From: Tachypleus tridentatus
Taxonomy: Eukaryota > Arthropoda > Merostomata > Xiphosura > Limulidae
Direction of reading: 5' to 3'
DNA: 64,000 nt
NCBI RefSeq assembly: GCF_004210375.1
Contig: NC_134837.1
Coordinates: 19,725,586 to 19,789,585, forward strand
Shown piece after piece: positions 34,301 through 49,300 of this stretch (position 1 is the stretch's first letter; the number at the start of each line of letters is the position of its first letter). Position numbers and translations under genes: made by a program. Below the pieces are notes generated by a model. The model was not told the origin of the DNA and ran no database searches. It saw nothing but the letters and a program-made list of their open reading frames with translations.

Positions 34301-37300
34301 TGCTTCACTAATGCCTGATAACTATATCGAGCAGAGAATTTATACTTGGACCAGTGACATAATAGGCTACTCTCAAACTCAAGTTTCACTTATATTAACC
34401 ATGCACATAAAATAAATGAGGAGTGATACAACAGAGTTACAAATTTATTGAAGTTCTGGCTTATATATTCTAACAACTGGTTATTCTAACCTCCCTTACA
34501 ATTTCTCTCAAGATTCAGAAGGATCGCAATGCCTTTAGGAAAGTTCGATTTCTGTCAAAAGTCATACAAAACTCACATGGGCCAATTACTATGAACTTAT
34601 GTTGAAGCTTATAAAAAGAGAAACTTTTTTTATAAACTTTCAACCATGTAAAAGGAGTTGTTTTAATCCTATCAAAGTGTAAATCACAAGCTGTTTTAAG
34701 AGAGTTGCATTCCAGCTTAAATAAACTACTTTCTTATCAATGTATGTCAATGAACTTGGTACTAAAATTTAAATATTATACAAATTTTAACATCTGCCAC
34801 ATGGGCCAGTTCAGCATCTTTTAGTACTGGACATAGGATGGTCAATAAGTAGTTGTTCTAGAAGTTTTGCTAAGTTTCATTCATTGAGTTTGTTAAAATA
34901 ACCCTAAATCACCAGTTTCCATATTTATTATAATATGGTTGTACATTATTCTATTCCTCTTATAATTATTCTTCATTACATTTTCAATTTGCTAATTGCT
35001 AGGGAGGTCATCTCATAATGCATCTGCATCAACTTTAGCACTGAAACTAATAATTTCTTATATATAATTCCAATTCTCCTATTTGAAGGTAACAATGTTA
35101 TTGTGTTCATTCCTTTTATATTTGTCAGTTAATGCAGTAATCAACTGACAAATCTCTGATTCAGCTGCTGTGCAATACTGATTGGGATATCATTGAATAA
35201 ATTCTTCACTCATCTGACCTGGATCCATGGTTTAGCATAACTGCTACACTTTAACCATCATGTTTACAAACACATCTAGAATATTTCAAGCATGTTTCAT
35301 TGCTATACCATTTTATTTTACATTGAAAAGTTAAATTCCCCTTGGTCTCAAGTCAAGTCACAGGTCTGGTCCACCACCCTGACCATGAAAGTAGTACCAT
35401 ATGTTGTATTTTAATATAATAGAAATAACCTTAATCTTTCTAGAATTACTTTTTTTTTTTAAATCCACATCAAGATACTTGGCTGGCTCATGTAACAGGT
35501 GATAATTGCAAGAAGGAATACTTCAATAAATTTTCAATCCTCACTTTTCTGTATCATGTGACATGTTTTTGCTCAAAATAGCCCATTTTATAATTTCTTT
35601 CTTAACCTATATGACCTTGTGCTAAGACATAATTATATTTAGTCTCCAATTTTTTGTTTTTGTCTTACTGAGATACAGACTAGATAGTCAAACCCACATG
35701 CAACACCCTGTATTTTAAGAAATGACAATAACTCTCTATTTGCTATTTATTTATAACTAATAAAAAGAGAATATGTTAATTTACTGACAATAAGATTTGC
35801 TTATTCCTATGACAGTTTGTGAATTACTTAGCCTACAGTTTTATTGTTACTTTCACCTAGATCACCTCAGCCAGCTAATGAAACTATTTTGACCCACTTA
35901 GGCTTAGTTAGAAAGCCAAATAATTTGTAATAGTTTTAGGACAGTGTACATTCTTCTGTATTGATATTTTGATACTATCAATAACCCTATAAAAAAGGTA
36001 GGGTTAACTTTTTTGAAAAAGTAAAAGACCCAAATGCAAGTATTGACTTTCTGGTTTTCATGTATATTATTTATTTTTAGAATTATCTAAAATTTAAAAT
36101 GGAAATTTATTAGGTTAGATAGTAAAATTTAAGTGAAAAACTAAACAAAAAATACTCATGATTTCACACACACACATCTCAAATGCAGCATGATTGTAAT
36201 TTGACCAAACATACTGATCACTTGATCCTTTGTTTACACAAGGAAATTTCATGATAAATTGTCTTTGCTATCCACTAAGTGCAGCTTTAAAGTAGTAAAT
36301 TTAACTTAAAATAACATTTTTAAACTATTAGCTTTAGCACCAAAAATAAATGATGTGTAATTGTATATTACAGTCATTCTAAAACAAAAAAATGGGTAAT
36401 TTAGATATTTCAAATACTTTTTTATTATATTATGTACTGAGCCCAGAGTCTGTTAAGGCAGAGAAAATAACAGATTAAATATAACATTTTACTTTAAAAA
36501 ACGTTTGATAATCATTTAGGAAGTTCTAGAGGTTATTCATATGATGTGTATGAGTATTTTATTCTTAAAATGAAATTCTTCTAGAACTCAGACTGACTCA
36601 GTAAAGGCTTTATTGATTCACACAGAAATTTTACAAAACTACTTAATTAAAAGTTCAGATTTTTTACGTACAACAGACTTGTAATGCTTACTAAATGTAT
36701 GCTCAATTTTGTGAAGATAACTTTAATGCTTAATGCAGTCATTATAGGTTGGTAAAAATGGCCAAGGCAGTACACAAACAGTCTCATTTTACAATCATTA
36801 TCTTGGTCAGCTGCACAGAAGCATGGCCCAACCATTCATCTAGAAGGTCAAATTGTAGAAGGTAGAAATATTGGAAAAATCATAATTTGTTATTTATGTG
36901 ACTTACTGCAAAGGAATTTTCATATTAAAAGCTGATAATCATATACGTGATGCATAATGTTAGATGTGATTAATAACATAAGCCTGTGAAGTTAAACTTC
37001 ATAAAAGTTGTTTTGGTTTTAGTAATGGATTTCCCATAATTCAGCTATGCAGGTTTCAAAAATAGTGTTTTTTTTATCATGTAAAGAATTTTTACAAATC
37101 TGGAAAACTTACATAAATCAAATTATTAATTTGTTTACCACAATGAACATTTTTTGTTATTATGCTTATTAATAAAAACACAAACTTAAAAAAAGAGAAG
37201 AATGCTGATGTCAAATGAAAATGCATCCTAACTCATTCTGATTTTTTTTTATCATATTTATCCTTTTTAGCCTAAAACTACATGGTATGGTCTTTTATTT

Positions 37301-40300
37301 ATGTATAGCATCTGGTTTTCAATGACCAGCAGTAATCAGCCATCATGCTGATGTTCCACATTCCCAATACCTCCTCTCCATTTCCTTGATGTCTTGATGC
37401 AACCTTTTCCTTTGTTTTTTGATGATGGCACAGAGATTTTGGGGGAAATAGTCAATATGCAAGTGAAAGAAATGAACTTTCAAGTTCAAATTACAACCCA
37501 AATCTTTATATTTATTGAGCATGTTATTGACAATACTTTCATAATTTGGGTCCTTGTTGTTTCCTAAACATTTATAAACAACATCCTCAGAGATAACCCA
37601 TGTTTCTTTTTCAACTTTCCCCACTGTCCTTTAGAACTGTTCATCTGAAGTCAATTTCATTATCTAAGGCCTAACAAAAATTTTATTCTTAAGTTTTTAC
37701 TTCTAAAAGAGTTGGTAAATTGCCCAGATAGAAAGGAAGCAGAACAATTATTTCTTTATCCAGTGATGATTTTATGCTCTGCTGTCCAGTTCACACAAAA
37801 GAACATGGAAATTTTGTATAAACAGACTTTTGACCCAACCACATACAATGCCTCTATAATGTAGCTAACCATGTTCTTTATATTTGACCTTATTAAAAAT
37901 AAGTTTAAGATTTGTGTATATTTACTTCAAATGAGCAACAGGAACAGATGCATGTGTGTTATTTTGGCAAAGAAGAACACTGTTTGGACTTTTCTTGTGG
38001 AGGAATCACTGAACATCATCATTCATTTAGTTCATAGATTGCAGTTCCTAGCATTGGTATTAATTCAGCAATATTGTTGCAATAAACCAGTGAAACTTCT
38101 TTCAAAAAGCATTATAAACTCTTTCTCATGATTACTATGCAAGTAAAATTATGTCCCTCGAGTAAGTAAGTTCTCAGCCCAAAGTTTGGACCCCAAAATC
38201 TGAAAAACCCTTTGGAAGGCCAAAAATCACTCACCAAATCATTAAGTTCACCTTGTGTGAAAAGTTGTGGTTCATCAGATATTTTAGGATGAAAACAGTC
38301 CTCATCATCATTCCTAATGACATCAAATTCAGAATCAGATGAAACTGTATCAAGTATTTGGTGGAATAAGTAGAGGTACATCAAGTCAATCAGTAACAGG
38401 TCTTATAGAAGACTGAAGGTTCAGTTCAGAAGTTTCCTTTTTATTTTCAGTGTTGTAATCTTGCATATTACATGAGTAAAAATAGCAGTCATCTCCATGG
38501 TTTCTAGGCTCACATCAGAACAATGGAATTCCAAAAGACAAAGACCTTTTCTTACCTTTAGTTCATTTTCTCAACTCTTTGACACAAATGGTGCAACTGT
38601 GTGTAAAGTCAATGATTTCTCTTGGTCCTTATGTTTTTCCCAAAAATATGTGTAATATGCTTTTTTGACAGATCCTGGAAGATCTGCCTTCGTTTTCTTA
38701 CACCAAATTTAACAGAATATGTTTGGGTCTTTTACACAACCTCTTGTTGCCACAGCAATGAATAAATATTGAAAAGAAAAAAGTAATGTTAAATAAAGTA
38801 CACATGCAAACAAATACTACAAGAAATGACACATCATGTTGCCTGTTAACCATTTATATACTAGTGATGTGTTTTTCATGAGTTACAGAACAGTCAGTAA
38901 GACTCTCACATCTCAGATCTATAGCCAGTGGTTGTCAACTTTTTAAGCAAAACAAAATGTGACCTTATTTTAATGAAAATGATTCATTTATGTAAAAGTA
39001 AATATGGTGTTTTGTGAAAACTCTGTACGTGATGGAGAAAAAACGGATATGATTTTCAGATTCAGCATACAGGTGTAGAACACACATAAATGTCAAGAAA
39101 ATAAAGCCATCACAGGTCTGTAATTAGTGCATTGGTTTTAAGCTACCAGTTGGATCATAATACTCCCAATTTCTAAAGTTTAATTTCATAATTACTATCT
39201 TATTCTCTTAACCCTTACAATGATGGGTCAAAGGTCAAAGGCCATGTCATCACATTTGTTGTCTTCCATTCAAAATTTTATTGAACTACTATTTTATGAA
39301 TTTATGTCAATAAAGTTGAATCAAATTATAGATTACAATTCAAACTTTGCTATTAGTATTCTAAATGTATTAGTTAATTTCTTAATTTAAAAGTAAATAT
39401 TAAAAGAACACACCTACATATGGATTTTAGTGAGTCACGTAGTATGTTGAATGCAGCACTGTTTAAAATTAGATGTTTCTGATGTCAAAATACTAAGTCT
39501 GTAGTTTTGTATAAATTAGGAACACAGATTATTAATAATGACAAGCTAGAATATAAAATAAGAACCTCATACCTTTTTATCTTGTTGAGGTATGGCATAT
39601 GTACTGAATCAAACATGGTGGCCCCATTCAACTCTTTCCATTTTTTTGAAAGTCTATTATATACCATACTATACTATATATATATATTATATACTCTTAT
39701 ATACATGTGAACAACCAATCAACAGCTCAGAATGTATCCATAGTGGTTTTTTCATCCATTTTAATCTTTGAAAAGTCTACTATATTCTTTCAACCCAACT
39801 TTTCAAGGAGGTAGGTTGTGTCTTTAGTCTGCTCAAAGTTTCATACTTATTAATATCTAATATATTTTAGTTACTAAACTTAAGTTATAGTGGGATTGTA
39901 TGGTATCGATGTAGTTATTTATGAATTTCTGGTTATTCAAATATAGATATATAAAACCTAAAAATATTTTTGATATTCTTCACTTATGAAATTTTGAAAG
40001 GCTTAGCAACCTATGTCCAGCAACAATCATGTACAAAGATTGTAGAAAGAAAACAATTGTTTGCTTTACTTCTGATTTATTGTTCTACATTTTAAGAAAA
40101 GTAAGCTTAATAACTTATTTCTAAATAGTAATAATCTATATATACATATATATAATGTATACTAATTGAAATGTGACTGTATATTACAAAATACTAGTCC
40201 ACTAAAACACAGCCAAGGCAGGGAAGACTAAAGGTTAGTTTTATATTACTGTATATGTAACATGAATGCACGTGCACGTCAATGCGAGTTCTGTGATGTT

Positions 40301-43300
40301 AACTAGGCATGACTAGACAATCAATTTTATAATAAAAAAATAATAAATATATAATGATACTTAAGCTACTTAGATTAAATATTTGTATTTTCATGTTCTA
40401 ATATGAATCATTCTAGAACACAAAAAAGCATAATTTATATTTATTTCCTAATTTTTTTATGTGAATAAGAGGTTGGTCAAGTGACAGACTCCACATAATC
40501 AAAGTATAGAAAATGACAAAATATAAAGTCTTAGTGAAAACAAATGTTTGAAATGTATTTAGGAGGTTTTAGAGATTATGCAAATAACATATGAGATTTT
40601 GGAGATGAAGAATAGTTTTTAATCATATCATAAAATCACTTTGCACTCAGACCAATAAGAAAACAGACTACTTTCCAAACAAATCTTTGGTAACAATATT
40701 TCATTAAAAAATGTGATTTTTATACAAAATACATATAACCTTCACTAAAAATCTAACAAATTTTGTAAAGATATAGATAGATGCTTTATTAAAGTTATAG
40801 TGCAAATACTTAATGTGTGCAAACGTGTAGATGAACTCGTATATATTAAACTGAGTTTATAGTGAAATAGTTAAGCAGAATATCTAATGCTATACAGTAA
40901 ATCTTTTCTAGGTTAAGTTCCATGAACTCTACCAGAAACTCTATAATAGCAATTAATGATAAATAATCACAATTATGAGTTACAGGCAAACTACAAACAC
41001 TTCTGTGATTGCTCTATTTTAGGTTATCAATTGTGTTCTTGTGCTGTTAGCAGCATTTTCAAAATACAAAAATTTGTTTCTCAAGGTCTCATTCTTAAGT
41101 TCCTTTTCTTGTGCTCTTCAACAACTGACTTGATGCTTTAAAATAACTTCTCTTATGATTCTTATCTCACTCCTTTAGTATCTTCTAATCTGTATAATTT
41201 TATGATTCTTACCTTTCTTTCCTCTCCAGAATACTTTGAGTATCCTCCATTCACATCATCAGTTATATAAAATGGGTGATACACTTCAGCTTTTTGGGGG
41301 TCATTGCCAGTCTCTATCTTAAAAATGTATTTCTTGTTTCTTTTCACATATAGTTCAGGAGCCATTAAACCATTAATGTAGAAAACATTTCCTTGGGAAG
41401 CCATACCTTATAAAAGAAATTTCACATGTGGTTTAACCACTTCAAAATAAAACTGATGTTTTATATTATAAGATAGATATAAAAAAACACAATTACATGA
41501 TTTAAAAAAAAAAAAACTGAATTATATGATTTAAAATATTTATACAACAAAGAAAAAAATTAAAAATACTGAAATACCAGAGAGATAATACCATTAAAAA
41601 CCAGGTCTAATCTTAAAGCTTTGTATATAAAACAATCTCAGAACAAAAATGTATAAGAAATATCACATAAAATGAGCTTCTCTGAAAGATTTATCAACAG
41701 TTAAGCAGTTTCAACACACACACAAAATAGTAAAGTAAATCTTTCAGAACAATAAAATAAATTCATTACTACTTTTACAACTAATGTGAACCTGGAGATA
41801 GTTATAGATACTAATTGTCCCATAATTCCATTATAAAATACGTGTATTAATTTTTCAGGATTCAACTGTGCAATTATAAAATGAACATACTAATTTTCTA
41901 CAATTTATCTGCATTATCAAATATGGCTGTCTTAACACTAAAATTATATGTGTACCTTAGTTGTTCTACACCTGTACTAAATACAAAGAAGCAATTATTT
42001 TACACCCAGTGGTTATATCAATGGAAGACAAGGGTGAAGGGCATAACTTCTGAAATTTGTCTGCTTTTTACAGAATAAAATGTTCACTTAAATAGTTCAG
42101 TGAAAGCTACATCTCCCAGAATACAGTATCTCAGTTACTACAAAACTTTACACAAGGAGAAACCACCCAACAAATCACATTCAATATCTGGTTCATCCTT
42201 AAAGATTCTTAATTTATCTTCTGTAAGTTTCTTCCTTAATTTAAAACCAAAAACTTTATTCCCCACACCTTTAAGTTTCCTCACTTTCAGAATTCTGGAA
42301 TAAGAACGGTCTAAAACTCAACTATAATGCCAAATAATTATTTTTCTGTTCAACTGTAACAACCACCTCTAGCATGAACAGTTTTTTTAAATTGATCCAT
42401 ACCATACATTAATAATTCTTTAACTCATGTTTGTTTACTTTATGTATACTGTGAATTCCTATAAGTTCCATAAACAAAGTAAAAAATACTTATCTATGTT
42501 AAGTAAAACAACTTAAACAAAGATTTTTGTAAACATTAAGATTTAAGTATAATATTAAATTAAAAGTAAACTCCTGAACTGTTACATTACTATTTGATTA
42601 TTCTGTAATTGTTTTCAGGCTAGAGAATGAAGCAAATAAGCTGAAATATATTCTACCTGTGTAACCCATATAGCCCTTTTGTCCTCCACTTGGACCAAGT
42701 CTTACAACAAATGTGTCTAAATTTCGTTCCTTAACACGGAGTGGACCCCATGTATTTAATTTCATTTTCTTTAGATGCCTGGTAAAGTGAAAACAGTTTT
42801 TAGCTTCAGGCCTCCCTAAGTTTATCTTCACATTACCTATAAGAAACAAGCAGTAGCTGTAAGTGATGGTAAAATAGAAAACTCTTCATCCAGGTATTTC
42901 CCAAAAAATTATTTGTTTTAATAAAAAGTTTCTATATTTAAAAGTCATATACTATTATCAAGGTAAACTTGTAATCTAAGTTATTTTCCACTTAAATTAC
43001 ACACAATATAGACAGACCAAACAAATTAATGATTCACATACAGGTGATTACTTCTTCTCATCTTTGTGATGACAAGAAACCCACTTGAAGTAAAAATGTA
43101 TTCTCAAAGCAGCTAGTATACATATTAAAACTTCAATTAAAATAAAGTACAGAACAATGTTTTGACTTTCTTAGGTCATCTTCAGGTTAACAAAGAGGGT
43201 TTGCAACTGAAGATGACCTAAGAAGGTCAAAACGTTGTTCTCTACTTTATTTTAATTAAAGTTTTAATATCCATACCAGACTTCTTGAGAATACATTCTT

Positions 43301-46300
43301 CTCATCCTACTAGAACCTGTTTAAAAGGTTTCTGGGTTTCATATGCATTATTCGACATTCACAGTAAGTATAAAAAACATGATACCTATTTAATAATAAA
43401 ACATGAATGTAATAATATGACGTATTTATTAAACTTTTGGGAATCTTCATTATTCATCTTCAGTAATCTAGACATGTAAAACAAGCACAATGGTAATTAC
43501 AGAAGAAAAATGACGTAAATTGTAATAAAGAATCTGAATACAAAAAGAAAATAGAGCAACAGAAAATATGTATGGAAAATGAAATAGTTATATTAAGATA
43601 GATGAATAACGTGTTACATTAGAGACAAAAGAAGAGTTTCTGTGTTTAACTTATTAGAAATTCATATTTAGATTATTAAAGACAGACTTTTAAAGATTCA
43701 AAACATGCAATAGAAACATCATATTGTTACATTCATGTTTCACTTTATTAAAAAATTATGCTTTTTGAAAAATGAATCCATTACTAAGGCACATACTATA
43801 ATAACTATGAAAAGTTGTTTACTTGTCACTTTTTCACAAACTGTATCGAGAACACTATTGTAAAAAAAAAAAGGCACTAAATCTATAAATTGTTTATCCT
43901 AAGTATAATATATGTATTGCCAGACATCCTCTCCACACTTCTGGAACTTCAGATAACTATTTTTCTTATATAGCAGAACAAAAATGAACAGTTGGTCATA
44001 ATTATGAGAATAGAGCAACAAAAACTGAAATCATTCAACTACCGTTTCACTGGAACTGCTTACACTTTAGACGTTGAAAATAAACTGTACATAATTTATT
44101 ATCAATAATTAAATATCCACATAATTTTTGCTGCATTGTATACTTGAAAATAATTATGTTCTATACACTAAAATAAACAGGTGATTAAACTTGTAAACAG
44201 AGCTCAACATATCTGAAGCCTACAACTCCCTCTGCGAGATATACCTATGTATAGAATAATGGAATAATCTAAAACATGCTCATGTGATACACGTAAAGTA
44301 GTCACAAACAATACCTAATAGTAACTAGACTGTTAATTTATTAATGGTATAAATCATTACTAAAAAAATACACAAAAAAAAAAGCAAACAAACTGTACAA
44401 TACACAACTATTCTGCATGTCAACCCCTTCATTTACACAGAACATTACTCCTTCCTAATGCTTCCAACAGCTTATCAGTATATCATTGTGGAATATTGTT
44501 CTAAATATCATGTATTATCCCACATACATAGTTCAGTTGAGTTTCATGTCAATTTTGTGAGCTTCTAACTTTTTTTACATAAAGCCAAATTGGCTCAAGG
44601 GTGTTGATACTGGCCTCATGCAGGCCAAGCCATGCTGTAAGTGTTCCAAAGGTTCTTTATCATCAAAATATCAATGTAACACATTAGCTTAAGGAATGAG
44701 TTTACATCCATAGTAGTGGAAGCAGGAAAAGATAACTTCTTGAAAAGCTGTTTCTGGAATTTAATGCAACAAATTATTTGTTAAACATTTGTGACAAGAT
44801 TCAATTTACATTGGACTATATTAGTCTAAATCCTCCTTCACTGAACTAACACAAACTCACTTACAATCAGAAAAATGTATAAAAATCTCGAAATTAAACA
44901 TAAATGGAATATAAGAAAAACACTTATAAACCTTTACAAGCATAATCTACAAAGCCAATATTTTTGGTTGCAAGCACTAATTCACATTCATACCATCCAA
45001 CAGTACAAGAATAAAACAGAATGACTAAAGCCTTAAAATTAAATAACATTCTTATCCTTAGAAAGGGTAATAAAATACACTGAATATATTTTTCCTGAAA
45101 GAAGTATTAAAATGTTTAGACTACTGTTCCACCAAACAAAGATCAAAATAATTAAATTACCCTTTCTTTCTTGAATGACTTCAGATTGTAACATGAACCT
45201 ACATTTGTTTATCCAAAAAAGCTTTGAACTCATAACAGCATACATCTATTCATACTTAAATTTTATTGTCCTTTGAACCATGTCTAACTACTATTAACAC
45301 CATTATAAACTGTAACTCACTTTGTGAATGTGCTGCTCACAAGGATTATTATTATTTATTTTATCTAATCTAGCCTCAAGTAACCTAAAGAGTTTCCTAT
45401 TTTTACATTTTAGTTACTTTTATAGCAATAAATAAAGAATATACATTGAAAATAAGGAAAAAGGTTGCTCGGGCCTTCTTTTTCTTTTACTATTGACTGT
45501 TCATGAAACTTGACCCTAATATTTTATGTTAACAGCAGTACTGCACTAAATAAATTCTTTAAATACATAATACATCAAAAACATAGAGTAGTAACATACA
45601 AAAACAAGCAATATTCCATAACTATCACAGTTTGTATGGTTTGCTAACTTCATGGCAAGAGTAATTACAAATTTATCTAAAAAGCTAATGTGTTTCCTAT
45701 GGGATTAAACCTTACAGTAAAGTGAAATGGGCAATTCTCCATAGAGAAAATAACATAATGTAACACTTCATTTGATAGAATAAAATCTTGACTTTCTACG
45801 GGTTATAAATAATATAGTTTTGAATGTCACAAAAAAACTGGTAATTTTGGCAGGTGAGCATGGCAAGAGGGGTCTGGTTTTCTTAGATTTTGGAGAGACA
45901 ATGTTTGACCTAAACATTTCTTAGTCTAATTAAGTACTTTTTCACTTTTTCTTGAGGGATTTGCTTAAGTCTTTATCAAGACCAAAACAAACAACAAGCA
46001 TAGCAACAACCCATTCTATCCAAGAAATAACCAGAAGGTCAGCAGGAGATGCTATGAAGATTGGTAACTTCCAGTTAGTGCTGTGTAGAGCAGAAGGAAA
46101 TGCAGCCATGGAGTGATCAACACACACCACTGTTCTGTTGTACTCTGAAACAGATACGTGTTACTTATTAGCCCTATCATCTTCAGAATCAAACAAAACT
46201 ACTGTTAAGAATGATGGTTTCATCACTATCAAAACAAAGCCAAAGAAAAAGAAGACTCACACTGCAATCAATATTTTCAAAAAAGAGGAAACCCCACAAC

Positions 46301-49300
46301 ATGAATAATTCCAATGATACTGTCACACAAAACATAGATATTATTAAAGACAACCCACCACACTTCTAGCAAAACACACATCCTTGCAATCACAGCTAAA
46401 GGCATCCTTAGCACTCTATGACAAACACAAATCACTGTTGAATTTTGCAAACGGTTTCCAAATTTATAAGTAAAAAAAGTTAGAAGGTTACCAAAAGAAA
46501 ACCTTGTAGTTAAATGCATTGAACCTAAACACTGTGCCCATCTCTTAGCTCACTAGCCCACAACAGTTTTTGGAAGTAGCACTTAATTCACTAACCCACT
46601 AACATTTAACAGCTATACACACTATTCATAAAAGGAATGCAACATGACAATGAAGATAATGAAATTCACAACAAGCTGTTAACACTAAGAAGAAAACACC
46701 AATATCTGTGGTTAGTTTGACAACAAAGATCTGCATGACCCTTTATTTAAAAGGTGTTGTATGTCATTCTTTAAAGGATATAATACTAGAGCTGCAAAAT
46801 CTTCTCCAAAGTTAGTACTGCAGAGCTTCAAATGTCAAAGACTTGGGTACTCAAAACCTAACTGTATCACCAATCTGTGGTGTGTCAGAAGCTCTGGTCC
46901 TCACAAAGTAAACAGTTACCTCAACCAACACGATTAGGTTCAGTGTACAAATTGTCAGTCCTCACATGCAGCAAGCTATAGAGCCTGACAGAACTACTAA
47001 CTGATTTGCAATTTCATTTCATGGGCTGAACATTTTAGAAACAAAATAAACTATCAGTAAATAAATTATTCATCTAAGACTCATTGCAGAAAAGAGTAAA
47101 GGATACAAATCACATACCATTACTAAAATCCATTCAGGTTATATAAACCCACTAATACAGTATAAGTGCCAAGTAACCCTTTAACATGTCCAACAAAATT
47201 TCTAACAGGTTACAACTTAAACAAAACACAATTTTAAGATTAGCCTTAAAGCTTCCTAAATTTACTCTGGTTAAGTTTATGCACAAAATATGTGACCTCC
47301 AGTCAGTCAATGAAAGAATAACATCTCTGGTACTCATAGCCAGTCTTACCTATTGGGCAAACTGGGTAACTGCGCAGGGCCCCACACATGGGAGGGCTCC
47401 TGATGCTATGTCTTTTATTTACTTCCGAGTTTTCTTATCATTATGGGGTTCCCCTTTACCTAATTGTGCCTGCGGCTCCAGAATAGCTAAGACTACCCCT
47501 GCTGGCACTCAATTACTGTTGAAAAGCAGAAATGAAAAACACGATAACTGCCATTCTACACAGTATGACATGCACCCCACATAAAGCAATTTCCCCATAT
47601 AACAAGTATTTAGTCTCTAAATCAACCTAGGCACAATTTCACAATATTCATGGTGACTTGATGTTTCTAATCCACTCATATTGTTTTATCATTTCAACTA
47701 GGGCACAGGACAGTATATTATTCAAAACCTTCTTGTGAAAATGGATTTTCTTGGGGTACTTTCACCCATCCCAACAACTAATTCTACAGCATTTTGATTT
47801 AATGGTTCCAGCCTCTGCATTGTCAGTGATCATGGGACATTTGTTTCAATTAGTTTTATCAAATGTTCCTTGCCTAGTTCTCTTCTCACCATTGATGTCA
47901 GACTCCTGGCCTTGGCTTTTTTATCTGCCTCTGATGACTCCAGATGTTTCTGCAATTTTAATTTCTCTCACACACAACTTGAATGTAAGTTCTTCATTGT
48001 GCAGTACCAAATCAAACACTATCATGGATTTAATAATAATTAAATTCTAAGAAGGTTAAAGGTGAACAACCAATCCTTGAACACTCCAGTTTGGGAAAGT
48101 TTCTTTCCTTTAAAAACTAAATCTATATCATGAATTTGTTGTTGTTTTTTATTGTAACCAAATGAAATTGAAGACTATGAAAATTATGATTTGCCTAAGT
48201 TATGACAAAATTATAATGAGTAATTTACATTAAATTTCATACTTCTTGGAGGGGCAGTAAATAAATTACTGAAAAAGGAGAAAATACCACATTTCTTATA
48301 TTAGGGAAGATTGAAGGTTTTTTATGTATTGTTTTATAAAACTTTCATACCACTGAAATATGAATCATTAGTTATGCTTTCATGCTATATATACTGATAT
48401 ACCATGAAAAGTAATTTAATTAAATTTTGAATGTACCCACTAAAACCTTGTGACATGCACAAAATAAATGCCTGTGAAAAAAAGAGAGTTAAAATAATGT
48501 TTGTGAACCATAGTTACAACTTGTGTCATGATGAATGTAACTTGTAGCAAATGTTATATAATTCTCTATTATCATGTGGACTATAGGCATTATCTTTACA
48601 AAGAATCCAGAACAACAAGCCCAATAACAGAACATGTTACATAAAATAATAACTATTATCCAACCATAATGCAATGCATAAGCAAATGCAAACAACTTTG
48701 TAAATAATTTTTTCTCAATATATTCATTCATTTCAAAAAGAAATAAAAAGCAGAACATGATAATAGTGGTAACTTACCACCTTATAAAATTATTATAATC
48801 CAATATTACAACAGCATCAATTAGCAGTGTAACATAGTTACTAAAGCATTTATATAGATGATTTAATATAAAATATATAAACTCAGCATTGTGTTTTGGA
48901 AAGCTTTACCTGCTGTATTATATTTACATTTCTGTGCATGATTAAAATTTCTTACTTACCCCTTGGAAAAATATGATGAAAACCTGGTTCTTTATATTTA
49001 TTGTATTTCCCAATTGCCCAAATCAAAAAAATATCTTCATCCTTGCTGTATATTTTGTCTCCCTCATCACCTAACAAAAGCATGGATGACAATATCTCAG
49101 TAATAAACATCAATATACATCAGAATGATCATGTCAACTTTAAAACACACGATTCACCAAAATATTATATTTTTGAAAAAAGCCAACCAAACGAACATTA
49201 AAATAGGTTAGTGTAATTATTACCAAATATCATCACCATTCATTTAATTTAATACACTTGAAACTAAACACTGCCAAAATTCATGTAGTTTAATATATAT

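Noticed and set aside
38929..38945. CAGTGGTTGTCAAC as the left end of another hAT MITE
   Set aside because: No matching right end or 8-bp duplication within 1 kb, so only a single end is noted.
45942..46519. Minus-strand frames of 62 and 80 codons as further exons
   Set aside because: Exons d and e already join in phase across this intron and the encoded residues match no part of the family.
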